Of a stretch of 64,000 nucleotides of DNA, positions 23,280-34,299 are shown in pieces. The position numbers and the translations under genes were made by a program. The notes beneath the pieces were generated by a model. It did not search any database. It had not been told where the DNA came from and saw only the letters and a list, made by a program, of their open reading frames with translations. This DNA comes from Tetrapyrgos nigripes (lineage: Eukaryota > Basidiomycota > Agaricomycetes > Agaricales > Campanellaceae). Where the stretch lies: positions 20,266 through 84,265 of the forward strand of contig JAACJM010000308.1 of assembly GCA_013368315.1 (NCBI GenBank). Reading direction: 5' to 3'. How positions within the stretch are numbered: the stretch's first letter is position 1; the number at the start of each line of letters is the position of its first letter.

Positions 23280-24362
23280 TGTCAGACAACATTGAAAAGA
23301 ACAAGGACTATTCTTTTCAATACAATGGTTGAAGTTGCCCCCAGTATTGAGCCTGATTCAAAAGGGTAAATGGGAGACCTTTGAAGAAGTACACAATGAC
23401 AATGATGATGGCACTTCCATGATATTCAAGAATATCGAGTCTGAGTATCTTTACTTTGACAGGAAATTAAACGTCGGCATCTTTGGACTACCTGGGGAAA
23501 TGAAGCTTGCACAATAGCCAGGAACTGTTCCTTCTGGGTCTACTTAACTGAAACTCCTGCTTGTAACACTGTCAACAGCAAAGCTGAAATCCAGCAACAC
23601 CAGAATTTTTAGCAAGGAACCCAATGCCTATTCCACTTCCCTTCATTACATCTAGGATCCCACTCCTCCCCTAGTCCATCCCTCATCTCAGCCCTCCCAG
23701 TGACCTTAACCATGATACAGACCTAGAAGGCTCCAACTCAAAAGCAGTGAATTTGGACACCAGACCCCACTACTCACAGAGCCAATGGACATTATCAACA
23801 CTGAGCAAGATCTGATGCTGTAGTCTTCTCAGAGGATATCATTATGGAACCACCTCCAAGGCCCCTCTCTCCAGTGTCTCAAAGTATAGCAGAGTTACCA
23901 GACTTCCACTGGCTACATTTGCTAAAATGAGAGGACCTCCCAGAACACACCCCTATGAATTCCTTCAGAGTTATGTTTGACAAATACACAGAACTCTCAA
24001 TGTGTGCTTGGCCAATATGTACTGGCCAATACAATTTATGCAAATTTACTGCACTGTGGACAGAGATGATGAAGACACTGGTAACAATGAAGTAGGGGTT
24101 GTTTACCATGTTCAGACATACGACACCCTCAATGGAGGCTGGTTCATGCACACATTTTATCAAGTGATGTTCAACAATGGAAATTGCATGCACATAGGAC
24201 TAGATACCTTTGATGAATTCCTTGATGCCATCTATAACTATGAGTCAGCCTGAACAGACACTCCCTCAGCCTTGAGGAGAGAATTTCTGACAATGTGGAA
24301 GAAGCTACAATTGAGAATGTCTCCTCAGCTCATCGCCTAGGGGAACTTGCAGACCTAGCCAA
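23280..24362 (+). pseudogene. Decayed hypothetical gene
   Basis: Open stretches include 23329-23517 and 24002-24253 (ANMYWPIQFMQIYCTVDRDD…), and a frame at 24250-24360 (SLEERISDNVEEATIENVSS…) that ends where the LTR at 24363 begins. The family is not recognised. The LTR insertion probably truncated it. Confidence 0.35.
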
Positions 24363-24933
24363 GTAAAGCCTATGCCTTCCATAACTCCTTCTGATTGCTT
24401 CTGACTCCTTTCTGACTCTTTCCTTTTATTCCATTTCATTTCTGATTCATTTCTGAGTTGCCACAAATCTGTTTAGTTTACATTTCCCATTGGATCCTAT
24501 CTGACTCATATCAGATGCTCATACTTCTCTCATTTCCACTTCATATTGCCCTTCCTTTTCTTTCCAAAGGGTTTCCACCCAATGATAGCAAATTGAGTGT
24601 TTCCCTTTGTCTTTACCTTTTCCAGTCTGATAGTTCCCTATCTCATTCCATTTACTTCTGCAACTTTGTAGTAGATAGCTTAAGTCTAAAACTGATTTAG
24701 CTGGTCTCCTATCGCTTCTGATCAATTCTGATTAGACAACTAGCGAGGTGGTACCAATAGTGCCATTAACTTTCTGTCTTGACTTCCTGGTCGTTCCAAC
24801 CAGATCCTCCCTCTTTCTACCTATCCTCTTCCTGTCCAGTTCCGTCTGGATCTATTATTGTTCCACTCTTCCCCATAGACCTCTGCCTGGGTCCATAGTG
24901 TTTCCTAGCACTAGGATCTGCCCAGACTTAACA
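24363..24933 (+). mobile_element. Solo LTR, family B, + orientation
   Basis: It starts in 'GTAAAGCCTATGCC' and ends 'CTAGGATCTGCCCAGACTTA' plus ACA, like the copies at 26769 and, inverted, 28179. It contains the conserved core TAGATAGCTTAAGTCTAAAA. The first bases are altered and no 5-bp target duplication is visible, so it may be truncated or recombinant. Confidence 0.75.
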
Positions 24934-26763
24934 CTCTCCATAACAACAGGGCAAGACTTGGCAGAAAACAAAGCAGAGACCAGCGAGTCAGCCCCCAAGA
25001 GGAAATGTAACAGGAACTGTAGACGATGAGGTAGGAAAAAGCTGTATGGACATCTCATTAAAGGCCTGCCAGGTCTGGAGATCATCAGATGGAACTCAGT
25101 GATGTGGGTACTTCAAGGTGCTTCGTGGAGGAGGAATCATGCAGGACTTAAAAATCATCAATGTCACTTGCAATAGGACTTATTCCTTTTTGGACATCAA
25201 CTTTAGGCTACTTACAGTTAGGTATTATACTAGTCTATTCTTTGTAGCCTACTACTTGTATTCACATATTATATAAGCTATGACATTTTGGTCCTGACGT
25301 CTCATAGATGTCGTGCCTATGGTGCTCTCACCTCTTTACTCATGCTGGCTGGGCATCTATCTCTGCCTTGATGCCAGTAGTGTCTGGCCATCTGACCCAT
25401 GAGACCAGGTCAAACCTTATTTCTCAGCTTGCGAGGTCACTAGACGGTACCACTCGTCTTCACAGGTCCCAACTCAGTCAATCACCTCAAGCATGTGGCC
25501 AGCATTGCATGATATGCCATCAAGAATGATTCTCAAAACTCCCATCTCTACCATCTATTCCTTGCCATTGGTGAAGTCTTGGATATTCAGTACCAAAGCA
25601 AACATCACAATAGCATATTCTTTTCCAAACTCTCAGATCCAACCACCTTCATCTCTTACCAAGTGATGGTACTGCATACAGCAACATTGGAAAATTGTGA
25701 TAACACTCACAACTGGGTCTGGTCAATGAAGTGAGGCACTTTACACCATGTTCAAGGACAGCTTGTACATCAACTTGCACTTCTGGAAAGCCAACATATA
25801 TTTTTCAAAGTGACGTATTACATGCTCTTGGGGTGGCAATGCTACAGGCTCTTGAAGATGGCCTCCAAATCCCAACTTTCCCATACACTGAACCTGGAGG
25901 ATAGGCATGTTTTGTATGTGAGTCAGATGACGGAAAGCAATGACATATCATAGATTCAACAAACCAAAAGTGTACTCATTGCATGCCACCTCTTCCTCTC
26001 TCCAACCTTGCACAGTGTATCATCAAGCATGTGGGAGCCCACATACTCTTTGATCTCACAGTAGTGTAGTGGTCCACTGTCCCTATTCAACACATGGCAG
26101 CAAGGGTTCAACATTCCTATGACACTGGTTCAATCCTTGTGAGTTAACACCCTAGACACTCCAGCTTCTACCATTACTGATTGCTGTGCCCACCTTTCAA
26201 ACACCCCATGCCTGTCTTACTCCATTTATATCACCAGCTGCTAATCAGCTACTGATCACTTCATGTCAATAAGACCACATGGTCAGAAGGTCCAGGCTTG
26301 CTGATGGGGGTGGTGTCTCTATGGCCACCTGAGTGTGGTGCCCTGAAAAAATGGATAGCTATGAAGCCCAGCAGCATGAATGATATTGCACTGTGGTATA
26401 GATGGGATAGATGGTGTGGTGTGAGAAGGAGAAAATCTGAGATAAGACAGCCCAGCATGAAAAGGAATCTTACTATATTCTATAATTACATTTCCAGCCA
26501 CAGGATTACTATATCCTGTTATTTCAACTCTCTCATGTCTGATAGAACTATGTAGGCACATGTATTTGGTAGACCCTACCATATGCCTTAGCACAATAAA
26601 ATAAAATAAAAAAAACATCAATCCAATGACAGAACCCTGTACCTGACCAAAAAGGGAGATCAGATTGACTGGGCTAGAAGTAGCTGTTCAAACCTTATGA
26701 AGTTCAAATACCAGCATCAAGTCCATGTTCTGATGTTCCAAAACATTGCCCTGAGGATTTTGG
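24934..26763. other. Unassigned, possible exon fragments
   Basis: Short coding-looking pieces follow the LTR (24934-25029, ending in a basic RKCNRNCRR tail). The rest shows no consistent frame. No repeats were recognised. Confidence 0.35.
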
Positions 26764-26768
26764 ACATA

Positions 26769-27612
26769 TGTAAAGCCTGTGCCTTTCCATAACTCCTTCC
26801 AACCATTTCTGAATACTTTCCATTTCATTTCTGATTCATATCTGAGTTGCCACAAACCTGTTTATCCTATCCGAGTCATTGGATAGTAACCAGACAGCTT
26901 GCATTTAAGGATGTTCACTGGTTTTTGGCGGGTTTTATGTAATCATGATGTTGAGCTTGAATGTGCAAAATTTTTGAGCCCAGATATGACCAAGATATGA
27001 CAAAAACAAGTTTTGGTACAAATTGTTCCAAAAAGTGATGTCACACTGAACCAAAAAAGGATTTCAAACCCTATGGTTTGGACCCACAGGTTTTGTATAT
27101 GATTTTGTGCCTGCAGGTGAGTGGCTGTACCTAAGAAGCCACCAATCTTGTTTTAATCATAACCCAGTCAATTCTTGACCATTTTGGATGCTACTAGGCT
27201 CAAAAATTTCATACATTCAAGCTCAACATTGAAAAACCTGTGAACATCCTTACTCACATTCATACTTCTCACATTTCTGTTTCATATCTCACAGCACCAT
27301 GTGCTCCCCTTCCTTTTCTTTCTAAAGCAAATCGAGCATTCCCTTTGTCAATAATTATTTTAGTTATATTATCCTTCATATCTGATTCTTTCCTATCTCG
27401 TTTCCATACAATTCCGATGTAGTACTTAAGCTAGCTTAATTCTGTTAGACAACTGGTGAGGTGGTACTAATAGTGCTATTGACTTTCTGTCTTGACTTCC
27501 CAGTCGTTCCCTGTCCAGTTCTGTCCAGATTCATCATTGTTCCACTCTTTCCCAAAGACCTCCACCTGGGTCCATAGTGTTTCCTAGCACTAGGATCTGC
27601 CTGGACTTAACA
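26769..27612 (+). mobile_element. Solo LTR, family B, with exact TSD ACATA
   Basis: The LTR runs from TGTAAAGCCTGTGCC to GCCTGGACTTAACA and is flanked by ACATA at 26764-26768 and 27613-27617. Removing the internal MITE (26908-27250) leaves about 500 bases. A solo LTR with an intact target duplication shows that a complete retrotransposon once sat here and was lost by LTR-LTR recombination. Confidence 0.9.
26908..27250. mobile_element. 343-bp MITE, TA target, inside a solo LTR
   Basis: The ends AGGATGTTCACTGGTTTTT and its inverse (AAAAACCTGTGAACATCCT) differ at one base, and the inverted similarity extends inward (TGTTGAGCTTGAATGT…AAATTTTTGAGCC on both sides). TA lies at both borders. Related LTRs read directly from 'gacagct' to 'cacattcatac' where this one is split. 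TA duplication suggests Tc1/mariner-type mobilisation; there is no coding capacity. Confidence 0.9.
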
Positions 27613-27617
27613 ACATA

Positions 27618-28084
27618 CAATTTTGTGGCACATATGAAGAACAAGCATCAGCACTTGGATATGGAGCAGGTCAGTGAAAAGGAACATGGGCAAATCATCA
27701 CAAAGAGATTAAGAACACAATCTATATTTCAGAAGCTCACAGCTCTAGATTGGCAGTATCATTCATAAAATAAGTGGATGACACTCTTACCAGGGAAAGT
27801 ATCAGAGAATCTTGCATTGGAGATGATTAATCTGAACCAGATGACGTTCAGTCCTTGTAACCTGCTAAAGCCAAAAGGATCATGATCATTGACTCAGATG
27901 AAGAGAGAATCAATGAGCCAGATACTCACATAGCAACTGATGAGTCTTCAGCACTCAAGTATGTTGATTATCCTGTTGTTAAGTGATTGGTCAATATGTT
28001 CTAAATGGAATTTTGAATAGAGACTTTCAAGAATCAACTTCAGCAGCCAAGGTTCAATCTACTCATGAGGAAAGCCACACTGGA
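27618..28084 (+). pseudogene. Gene fragments between LTRs
   Basis: The + strand frame after the LTR reads YNFVAHMKNKHQHLDMEQVS…; a second frame around 27885-27970 reads RIMIIDSDEERINEPDTHIA. The continuity is broken by stops. Possibly the remains of a transposase-like gene, but I cannot assign it. Confidence 0.35.
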
Positions 28085-28960
28085 AGAAAATCCCTGTAAA
28101 TATGCTGCCATACAGGGGTATTACAGCAGCCTTACTATAAGTCGTTCAATAAGTAATACACCTTACATTACAGGAGTATGTTAAGTTCAGGCAGATCCTA
28201 GTACTAGGAAACACTATGGACCTGGGCAGAGGTCTATGGGAAAGAATGGAATAATAATAGATCTGGGTGAAACTGGACAGGAAGAGGATAGACAGGAAGA
28301 GGGAGGATCTGGTTGGAAAGATTGGAAAGTCAAGATGGAAGGTTAATGGCACTATTAGTACCACCTCACTAGTTGTCTAATCGGAATCAATCAGAAAAGA
28401 TAGGAGACCAGCTAAATTGATTTTAGACTTAAGCTATCTACTACAAAGTTGCTAGCTTAAGTACTATATTGGAAGTATATGGAGTGAGATAGGGAATTAT
28501 CAGAAATGAATATGGAAACTACTGGAAAAGGTAAAGACAAAGGGAAATGCTTAATTTGCTTTGGAAAGAAAAGGAAGGGGAGCACAAGGTGCTATGAGAT
28601 ATGAAGAGGAAATGAAAGAAGTATGAATGTGAGCTGTCCGGTTAGTATCCAATATGAGTTGGATAGGATCTGATGGGAAATGTAAACTAAATGGATTTGT
28701 GGCAACTTGAAAATGAATTGGAAATGAAAATGAATCAGAAATCAAATGAAATGGAAAGGGAGTTATGGAGTATTACAAACACATATATTTTTCAGAACAA
28801 TCCTGTAAGACTGCTGTAAATCAGGGTGGATTATAGCAACATTTCAGTGTGACATAGTGTCACAGTAATACATTCTGTAATACTGCTGAGAAATACAGAG
28901 GTATTTCAGAGTGACACTGGTGTCACAGTTTTCACATATAGTGATCTATTCTCTGTGACA
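28085..28960. repeat. Interspersed AT-rich repeat, split by an LTR
   Basis: The outer parts (28085-28178 and 28768-28960) align with 56285-56520: 'ctgtaaata.gctg.catac', 'ggagtattaca', 'tttcagaacaat', 'gtgtcacagtaataca'. The alignment is continuous only if the LTR at 28179-28767 is removed. Confidence 0.7.
28179..28767 (-). mobile_element. Solo LTR, family B, minus orientation, TSD GAGTA
   Basis: Begins TGTTAAGTTCAGGCAG, contains GATTTTAGACTTAAGCTATC and ends in 'gggagttatg'. GAGTA occurs at 28174-28178 and again at 28768-28772. The surrounding repeat aligns with 56395 ('gggagtattaca') across the junction. The terminal ~20 bases seen in the 26769 copy are missing at the right end. An alternative end at 28777 (…ATTACA) would have the usual CA but no target duplication. 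Confidence 0.75.
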
Positions 28961-29741
28961 TGTGGTTATCAGATAATTACTCTGTAGCTTTCACATGACT
29001 AGCTCTATTGATGCACTCATTATTTCATCATATCACATCATACTTAGTGGTTACTTCTTCATCATATTGCTTGCACTGTTTCAGGAGGTAGATCACTAGG
29101 AATTTTCAGTTTCCTTTTACTTCTCCTTGTCTTTCTCTTTTGTTTTTGAACTGCTTTTGATGCTCCAGAGGATGTCGAAACATTTGAGCCATCGGATAAC
29201 TCAAAGAGGTCTGAGCCATTGAATGAGTCATAAGTAGGTGTGGTAGACTGCTCAGGAGTCAGAATTGGAGTTACATCTACTGAGTTAAAAGCAGGGAGAT
29301 CTTGCACTGCATCAAGAGTGCCAGGATTTGGTTCTTGGAGTTTTTCAACAGCCCTGTAGCAGTGATTAGATCACAGGTCCAGGCTGCAAAGATGTTAGCA
29401 AAAGAGGTGGATAGGAGGTGGCATACCATTTTTTCCATCTGTTCACCTAGTGAGAAATAAAAGGAATATCAATGTCTCAAAAAAACTTGAGAGAAGTGAT
29501 TGATGGAGAGAACAGACGGGAAAGAGGTGACACCATGCTCACAACAGAGTGCTCCAGGACTGCACACAGAGGGAGCTACAGGTCATTTGCAGACTTGAGC
29601 AGTGGAAACAATGTTATAAGGGAAGTAAAGGGGTATGCACATGCATGACAGGAACCTTGAAGTGAAAATGAAGAAACTTGAACGCCAGTCGAACATAGAA
29701 TCATGTGACCATGCTGCTGCCAAACAACGACATGCAGTGCC
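28961..29741. other. Minus-strand exon-like sequence, otherwise unassigned
   Basis: A minus-strand frame at 29307-29062 (…QDLPAFNSVDVTPILTPEQS…, with a Lys/Arg-rich KRKTRRSKRKLK stretch) looks coding and may be an exon of an unknown gene. I could not extend it. Confidence 0.35.
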
Positions 29742-30825
29742 TTGCATGCCACTTTCTCAAAACACCATGGGCTGCAAGGGATACAAGAAGCAGAAAACAA
29801 ACAAACTCAGAAAGACAAAGGATACTTTTTAGGCTCTCCCCTGGAGCTGTTTGAGTTGCATTTCTCCCAGTACCGAGACTCTTTTGGCAACTGTGGGGAC
29901 TTCTGGGCAGAATTTTGGGGAGAATACAAGAGCAACTATCCATGTACATTGATGAGCACAGAGTTAAGGGAGGTGCAGGAGATTATGGTCAGGCACAATA
30001 TTGATCAAGTGGAGAAGAAGGCAATCAAGGCCCTAGAAGCTGATGAGGATGATGAAGATGATGAAGATGATGACAAAGATGAACACGCAGCTTTGAGGCC
30101 AGTTGCCGGTGTTGCCAAGTTGTCTGCTAATGCGCCCATTGTCGCCAGCATGCCCACAATCACAGCCAACATGTCTATCACAGCCAGTGCGTCTGTTGCG
30201 CCCAACACGTCTACATTCACGGTGAATGCATTTCCAAACAAAAATGACATGTTGATAACACCCAAAGGACTTCCCTCCCTATTGATGACTCACTTGTGTC
30301 TGGGCCAACTGTGTCTGGTCCATCTATGTCTGATCCCAACACCAATCCAATCCTAGTGCCAATCCCAGCGCCAATCCTGGAGCCTCTGATAGCTGCAGAG
30401 ATGCTAACTTCAATGCTTTCAAGAAGCCACAGAAAGCCTCAAAGAAGAAGGAAGGGCAAAAGGAAAAGGAACCTGTAGTAGAGGAGAAAAAGAAGAGGCG
30501 GAAAGCTATACCCAGGACAGACGAAAAGAACATCTTGCTGGTTAGGGCAGCTTCTAATGAGGTAGGTTTATCCAGCACTTTGCAAAGGTTGTTCTCATAC
30601 TCTTCATAGAAAGTCAGCCAATGGTTCTCAACTCGCACGCAGTCTAAAGAGAACAGCATGCAGTTGTCAAGTCCATGTGGATACCCAATGCTAGGAAAAA
30701 TCAAGGATCCGGATGGAAGTCTTGAGTGGATTGGATGAAGATTCTGAGTGGATCCAGATAGGAAAGAGCTTATAAAGATAAATAGGGATTTCAGTCGGAA
30801 AGACTGGGAAGCTCTAGGGAACCAT

Positions 30826-31446
30826 TGTTAAGTCCGGGCGGATCCTAGCATTAGGAAACACGTCAGACCTGAGCGGAAGTCTTATTGGGGTTTTAGAAAA
30901 GGATGAAGACGGAACTGGGCGGAACCGGTAGTCTCTTGAGAATGAAGTATAGGGAAGATACGGAATGGAATCTGTTAGGATAGTGCTTTGTTGTCTGAAG
31001 TCGGATCAAGTTAAGAGACCAGCTAATTCAATTTTAGACTTAAGCTATCTACTACAAAGTTGCTAGCTTAAGTACTACTTCGGAAACTATCAGAATGAAT
31101 AGGAGTAAGATAGGAATGGTTCGGAAATGAAGGAAAAGCAGATGGTGCTATTGGAGATGGATGGAGTACTGCGGAACGAAGTAGAAACAAAGTGGAACAG
31201 ATTGGAGATGAAATGGAGTAGCTTTGGAGATTAGATACGAGCTATCCGGTAGTTATCCGAAATGAATCACGAGTTCCTGGATGGGATCCGTGTGTGGAGA
31301 TTAATAGTGGAGCTCGGATATGAAATTGGAAATGAATGATCGGAAAGTGTTCGGGATGGAAGGGAATGAAGTTCAAAATAAAAGGAAAAGAAGTTCGGAA
31401 AGAATCAGATACGATCGGAACGATATACGGAAGCATAGATATTACA
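30826..31446 (-). repeat. 3' LTR of the chromovirus
   Basis: 621 bases. It contains the palindromic core with arms at 31038-31047 and 31064-31073. Relative to the 5' LTR it has about 35 extra bases (around 31071-31107) and lacks one copy of 'gtggaaacaaa'. Confidence 0.95.
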
Positions 31447-31448
31447 GT

Positions 31449-31460
31449 ATTCCCCTCTTA
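31449..31460 (-). promoter_or_regulatory. Polypurine tract
   Basis: On the sense (minus) strand AAGAGGGGAA lies directly before the 3' LTR start, the expected position for the plus-strand DNA primer. Confidence 0.75.
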
Positions 31461-31664
31461 GGCCTTGAGCCCTCGAGAGGCATGGAAACGAATAGTAATC
31501 CGTCGGAATGAAGTTGAAAGGACAATAGAAAAAAAATAGAAAAGGGGTGGACCCTGGAAAATGAACAATGGAATCGGAAACAAATGGAAGCGATCTAAAT
31601 TAAGTAATTTGTAACGAAATGAGCAGGAAACAATAAGGATGGTCCGTGCGCGTATTCGAAAACG

Positions 31665-31671
31665 TATAAAA
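31665..31671 (+). promoter_or_regulatory. TATA box of the antisense gene
   Basis: TATAAAA sits 47 bases before the ATG at 31718, in a purine-rich context (TATAAAAGGGAGAGG), a typical spacing for a short fungal 5' leader. It lies inside the retroelement, outside the LTR. Confidence 0.65.
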
Positions 31672-31717
31672 GGGAGAGGTCCTCGGAAACATAGCAAAAC
31701 CAACTTCACCGTTATCA

Positions 31718-32729
31718 ATGTCTTCTACCACCTCTTACGTTCCCCTTGACGTTTCCAAGCTCCTGACGGAGTATATGACCGAATGGACAACGTCCAACAC
31801 AAAACCTCCGGCTCCTGTGCATCCCGAACCTTTGGTGGAGAAAACGATTGATGATAGTATGAGGGTAACGGAAAAGCATCGGGTCCGCCAGGATAACAAG
31901 AATGGTACGTGACCAGTTTTGAATTGGGTTTTCCACGGATGCTAACGGAATCAACTTTAGCTTGACAAGCATATGAAGCTCTGATGGAGGAATATGAGGC
32001 TGCAGAGGAGTTGATGGAGTTGTGGTTGGAGCAGCAGAAGGATGCGGAAAAGGCGAAGAAGGAGGAATTGGAGGCTGAAGAGGGAAAACGGCTGGAGGAA
32101 TGGGCAAGGAAGGAGAAGAAACGGATGGAACGGACGGAACGTGGTCCAGAGGTAGAGATGGAGCATTCCGATGCGGGCCCGTCAGAGAAGGCGAGAGGAA
32201 AGAGGAAAGCAAATCCCAGACCGAGTAGTCCTCGTGCGGCTCGGAGGCGACGTAGGGACGAGGGATCTGGGGATGAAGACTCGGAGAGTGAGGAAGAGGT
32301 TGAGGTGGAGAAGGGAGAGGCATATGCCGAGGTACGTTTGTCTTTCCGTTTTTTCTTTACCTTCGGATTTTGACTTTTATTGTATAGCGGTGTTCCCGAT
32401 GTACCCGACTCGGTGTGGAGTGCACGTCCCAAGGCGATGGGAAGCGTGCTTGCGAGTCCTGTGCGGCATCACGCGTGGGGTGTAGCTTCACCGGTCGGAA
32501 AGCCCTCCTTCCCAACGTCTTGACCCTTTGTGCCATACAGTTGGCCCAACTCCGTCGTATAATTCATATAGGGAATGTTCTGGAAGCGATGGCGGAATCG
32601 TTGAACATCCCGCTTCCCAAAATGGAGGATGAGGCAAGGTTGCTAGACATGCCGGATTCGGTCGGGAAGCCGAAGAAGAAAGGAAAGGGGAAGAAACCGA
32701 GGTCAAAGGCAGTGGTAGAGGAAGATTGA
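31718..32729 (+). CDS. Antisense gene of the chromovirus: coiled-coil, zinc-cluster-like protein (296 aa)
   Basis: Three exons, 31718-31904, 31970-32331 and 32388-32729, join in frame to 297 codons with no internal stop. Introns are 65 and 56 nt, with GTACGT donors, a GCTAAC branch-like motif in the first and TATAG ending the second. The protein has a polar N terminus, a long charged coiled coil at about residues 65-120 (EEYEAAEELMELWLEQQKDA…), a basic KRKANPRP…RRRRR patch, an acidic stretch, then CSRCTRLGVEC…CESCAASRVGC at about 184-215. The spacing CX2CX6C…CX2CX6C is like a fungal zinc binuclear cluster. It ends in a KKKGKGKK tail. A DNA- or chromatin-binding role is inference. It runs opposite to gag-pol between the chromodomain and the 3' LTR, and is intact while pol is broken. 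Confidence 0.8.
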
Positions 32730-32954
32730 GGAAGGAACGGTTGCGCGCCGGACGCGATGGACAAGAATATTTGTATATAGATTTTTTTGTAATGGATACT
32801 CGACCGGACCCGGATGGGAAAAAAATTTTGTTGGAACAAATTTCGGGTGAAGTTAAGATGCGATCGGGGTAAAAGGAAAAATTGAGAAAAATTAGAATAA
32901 ATTGAAATTAGTGAAGAGCGCTGGAAGGGACGGAAAATGTCGGAACAATAAGGA

Positions 32955-33425
32955 TTAAGATGAAATTGGAAGAGGACCGGGCTTGTTCAGATTTTTCTGA
33001 TGATACTCATCTATAGCTTCTTCGGCTGTCAGCTCATCTGCGGGAAGCCAGGAAAATTCTTCATCGGTGCCTTCATAACCAGACCATTGTACCAAATAAA
33101 GTAGAGGACATTTCCGACGGCGCCGATCAATTTTCGAGTCTAAGATTTCAGTGATTTCGTATTCAAGTTCACCTTCAATTTTGACTGGAGCAGGTGGATC
33201 TGGGATACGATTTGGAATCGTATTCGGGACAGCGGGTTCTAGTTGGGACACATGGAAAACAGGGTGGATCCCATGGAGATAGTCAGGGAGCTTTATGGCA
33301 TAAGAAAGAGAGCTCGGACGAGAGATAACTTTGAATGGACCAAGGAATTTCTCGGAGAACTTCAGAGTGGGTCTTGTAGTTTTTATGTGTTTGGCAGACA
33401 CAAAAACCTCGGAACTGATAGGGAT
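32955..33425 (-). CDS. Pol C terminus: integrase tail and chromodomain
   Basis: The open frame reads SAKHIKTTRP, FLGPFKVISRPSSLSYAIKL, HPVFHVSQLEP and then the chromodomain EYEITEILDSKIDRR…YLVQWSGYEGTDEEFSWLPA, ending in TAA-side sequence after GPLPISS. Chromodomains of this class direct integration to heterochromatin by reading histone H3 methyl marks. Most aromatic-cage positions look kept. It is joined to the integrase core by a frameshift near 33415. Confidence 0.85.
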   Translation of the reverse strand: MPISSEVFVSAKHIKTTRPTLKFSEKFLGPFKVISRPSSLSYAIKLPDYLHGIHPVFHVSQLEPAVPNTIPNRIPDPPAPVKIEGELEYEITEILDSKIDRRRRKCPLLYLVQWSGYEGTDEEFSWLPADELTAEEAIDEYHQKNLNKPGPLPISS

Positions 33426-33429
33426 TTCT

Positions 33430-34275
33430 GGTCGGCCTGTACCTTGTAATGTTTCTGAGCTTCTGGAATCTCATCCCGAAGGAAACCATGCAGTTCCTCG
33501 AGATTGACAACGAAATGTCGGGCGCGTTCGGAAGCGAGATTGTAGTCGGGATGAACTGTTAAGTTTGGGTGAAACCCTTTATTCATGAAGAAGGGTGTGA
33601 TTCCGGTGGAAGCGTTCGGAGCGTTATTGTAAGCGAACTCAGCGATGGGAAGTAAGGAAGACCAATTATCCTGTTGGTAAGAACAATAGATCCGGATGTA
33701 CTGCTCGAGTGTCTGATTCGTGCACTCGGTTTGTCCGTCGGCTTCCGGGTGATAACCCGAAGTGAAATGAAGTTCCATATTCAAAGCTTTTCCTAAGGAT
33801 TGGAAAAAATGGGAAACGAATTCGGAACCGCGGTTGGAAGTGACATGGTTAGGAACACCATGCTTAGAAAAAACATGAATAACGAATAGTTCCGAGAGCT
33901 GTTCCGATGTAATGGTATTGTGAGTCGGAATGAAGATTCCTTGTTTGGATGCACGGTCCACAATTACTAGGATTGCTGTGTATCCGTTGGAATCTGGTAG
34001 TTGTTCGATAAAATCCATGGAAATCGAGTCCCATGGACGGACTGGCACGGGAAGTGGTTTTAGGAGACCATAAGGACGATGTCGACGAGGCTTGTTACGA
34101 CCACAAACCGTACAGGAAGCGACATAATCCCGAACGAATTCTCGGACCTTTGGCCAGGTATAGTGGCGTCGGATAAGGTCAAGTGTCCTGCTAGGGAATG
34201 GTCGTGGTATTGTCGCAAAACTTGAAGTCTAAGGTCGGAAGCACCAGGAACGAATATCCTATCGTCCAAGCGTAA
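33430..34275 (-). pseudogene. Integrase core, catalytic Asp changed to Asn, frameshifted
   Basis: The zinc-binding N-terminal part (…HDHSLAGH…CTVCGRNK) is at about 34270-34080 with a frameshift near 34170. The core starts PVRPWDSISMDFIEQLPDSN with the first catalytic D. The second motif reads HVTSNRGSEFVSHFF, where the family has SDRGSEF, so the second catalytic Asp is AAC (Asn). The Glu in YHPEADGQTECTNQTLEQY is kept. GAC to AAC after a C is a CpG transition. This integrase should be inactive even without the frameshifts. Confidence 0.9.
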
Positions 34276-34299
34276 TAACCTGGATTCATCGAGTTTCCA

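Noticed and set aside
28772..28777. Alternative right end (ATTACA) for the LTR at 28179
   Set aside because: It would restore the usual CA end but leaves no target duplication and breaks the alignment of the flanking repeat with 56395; the GAGTA model explains both.
29742..30356. A 204-aa stand-alone protein
   Set aside because: Only the first ~110 residues look conserved; the tail is read in the wrong frame, the better continuation being the Lys-rich exon up to 30562.
31725..32432. Long minus-strand frames of 202 and 235 aa
   Set aside because: They are antisense shadows of the spliced + strand gene at 31718-32729; only the + strand has a TATA box, introns and a coherent protein.
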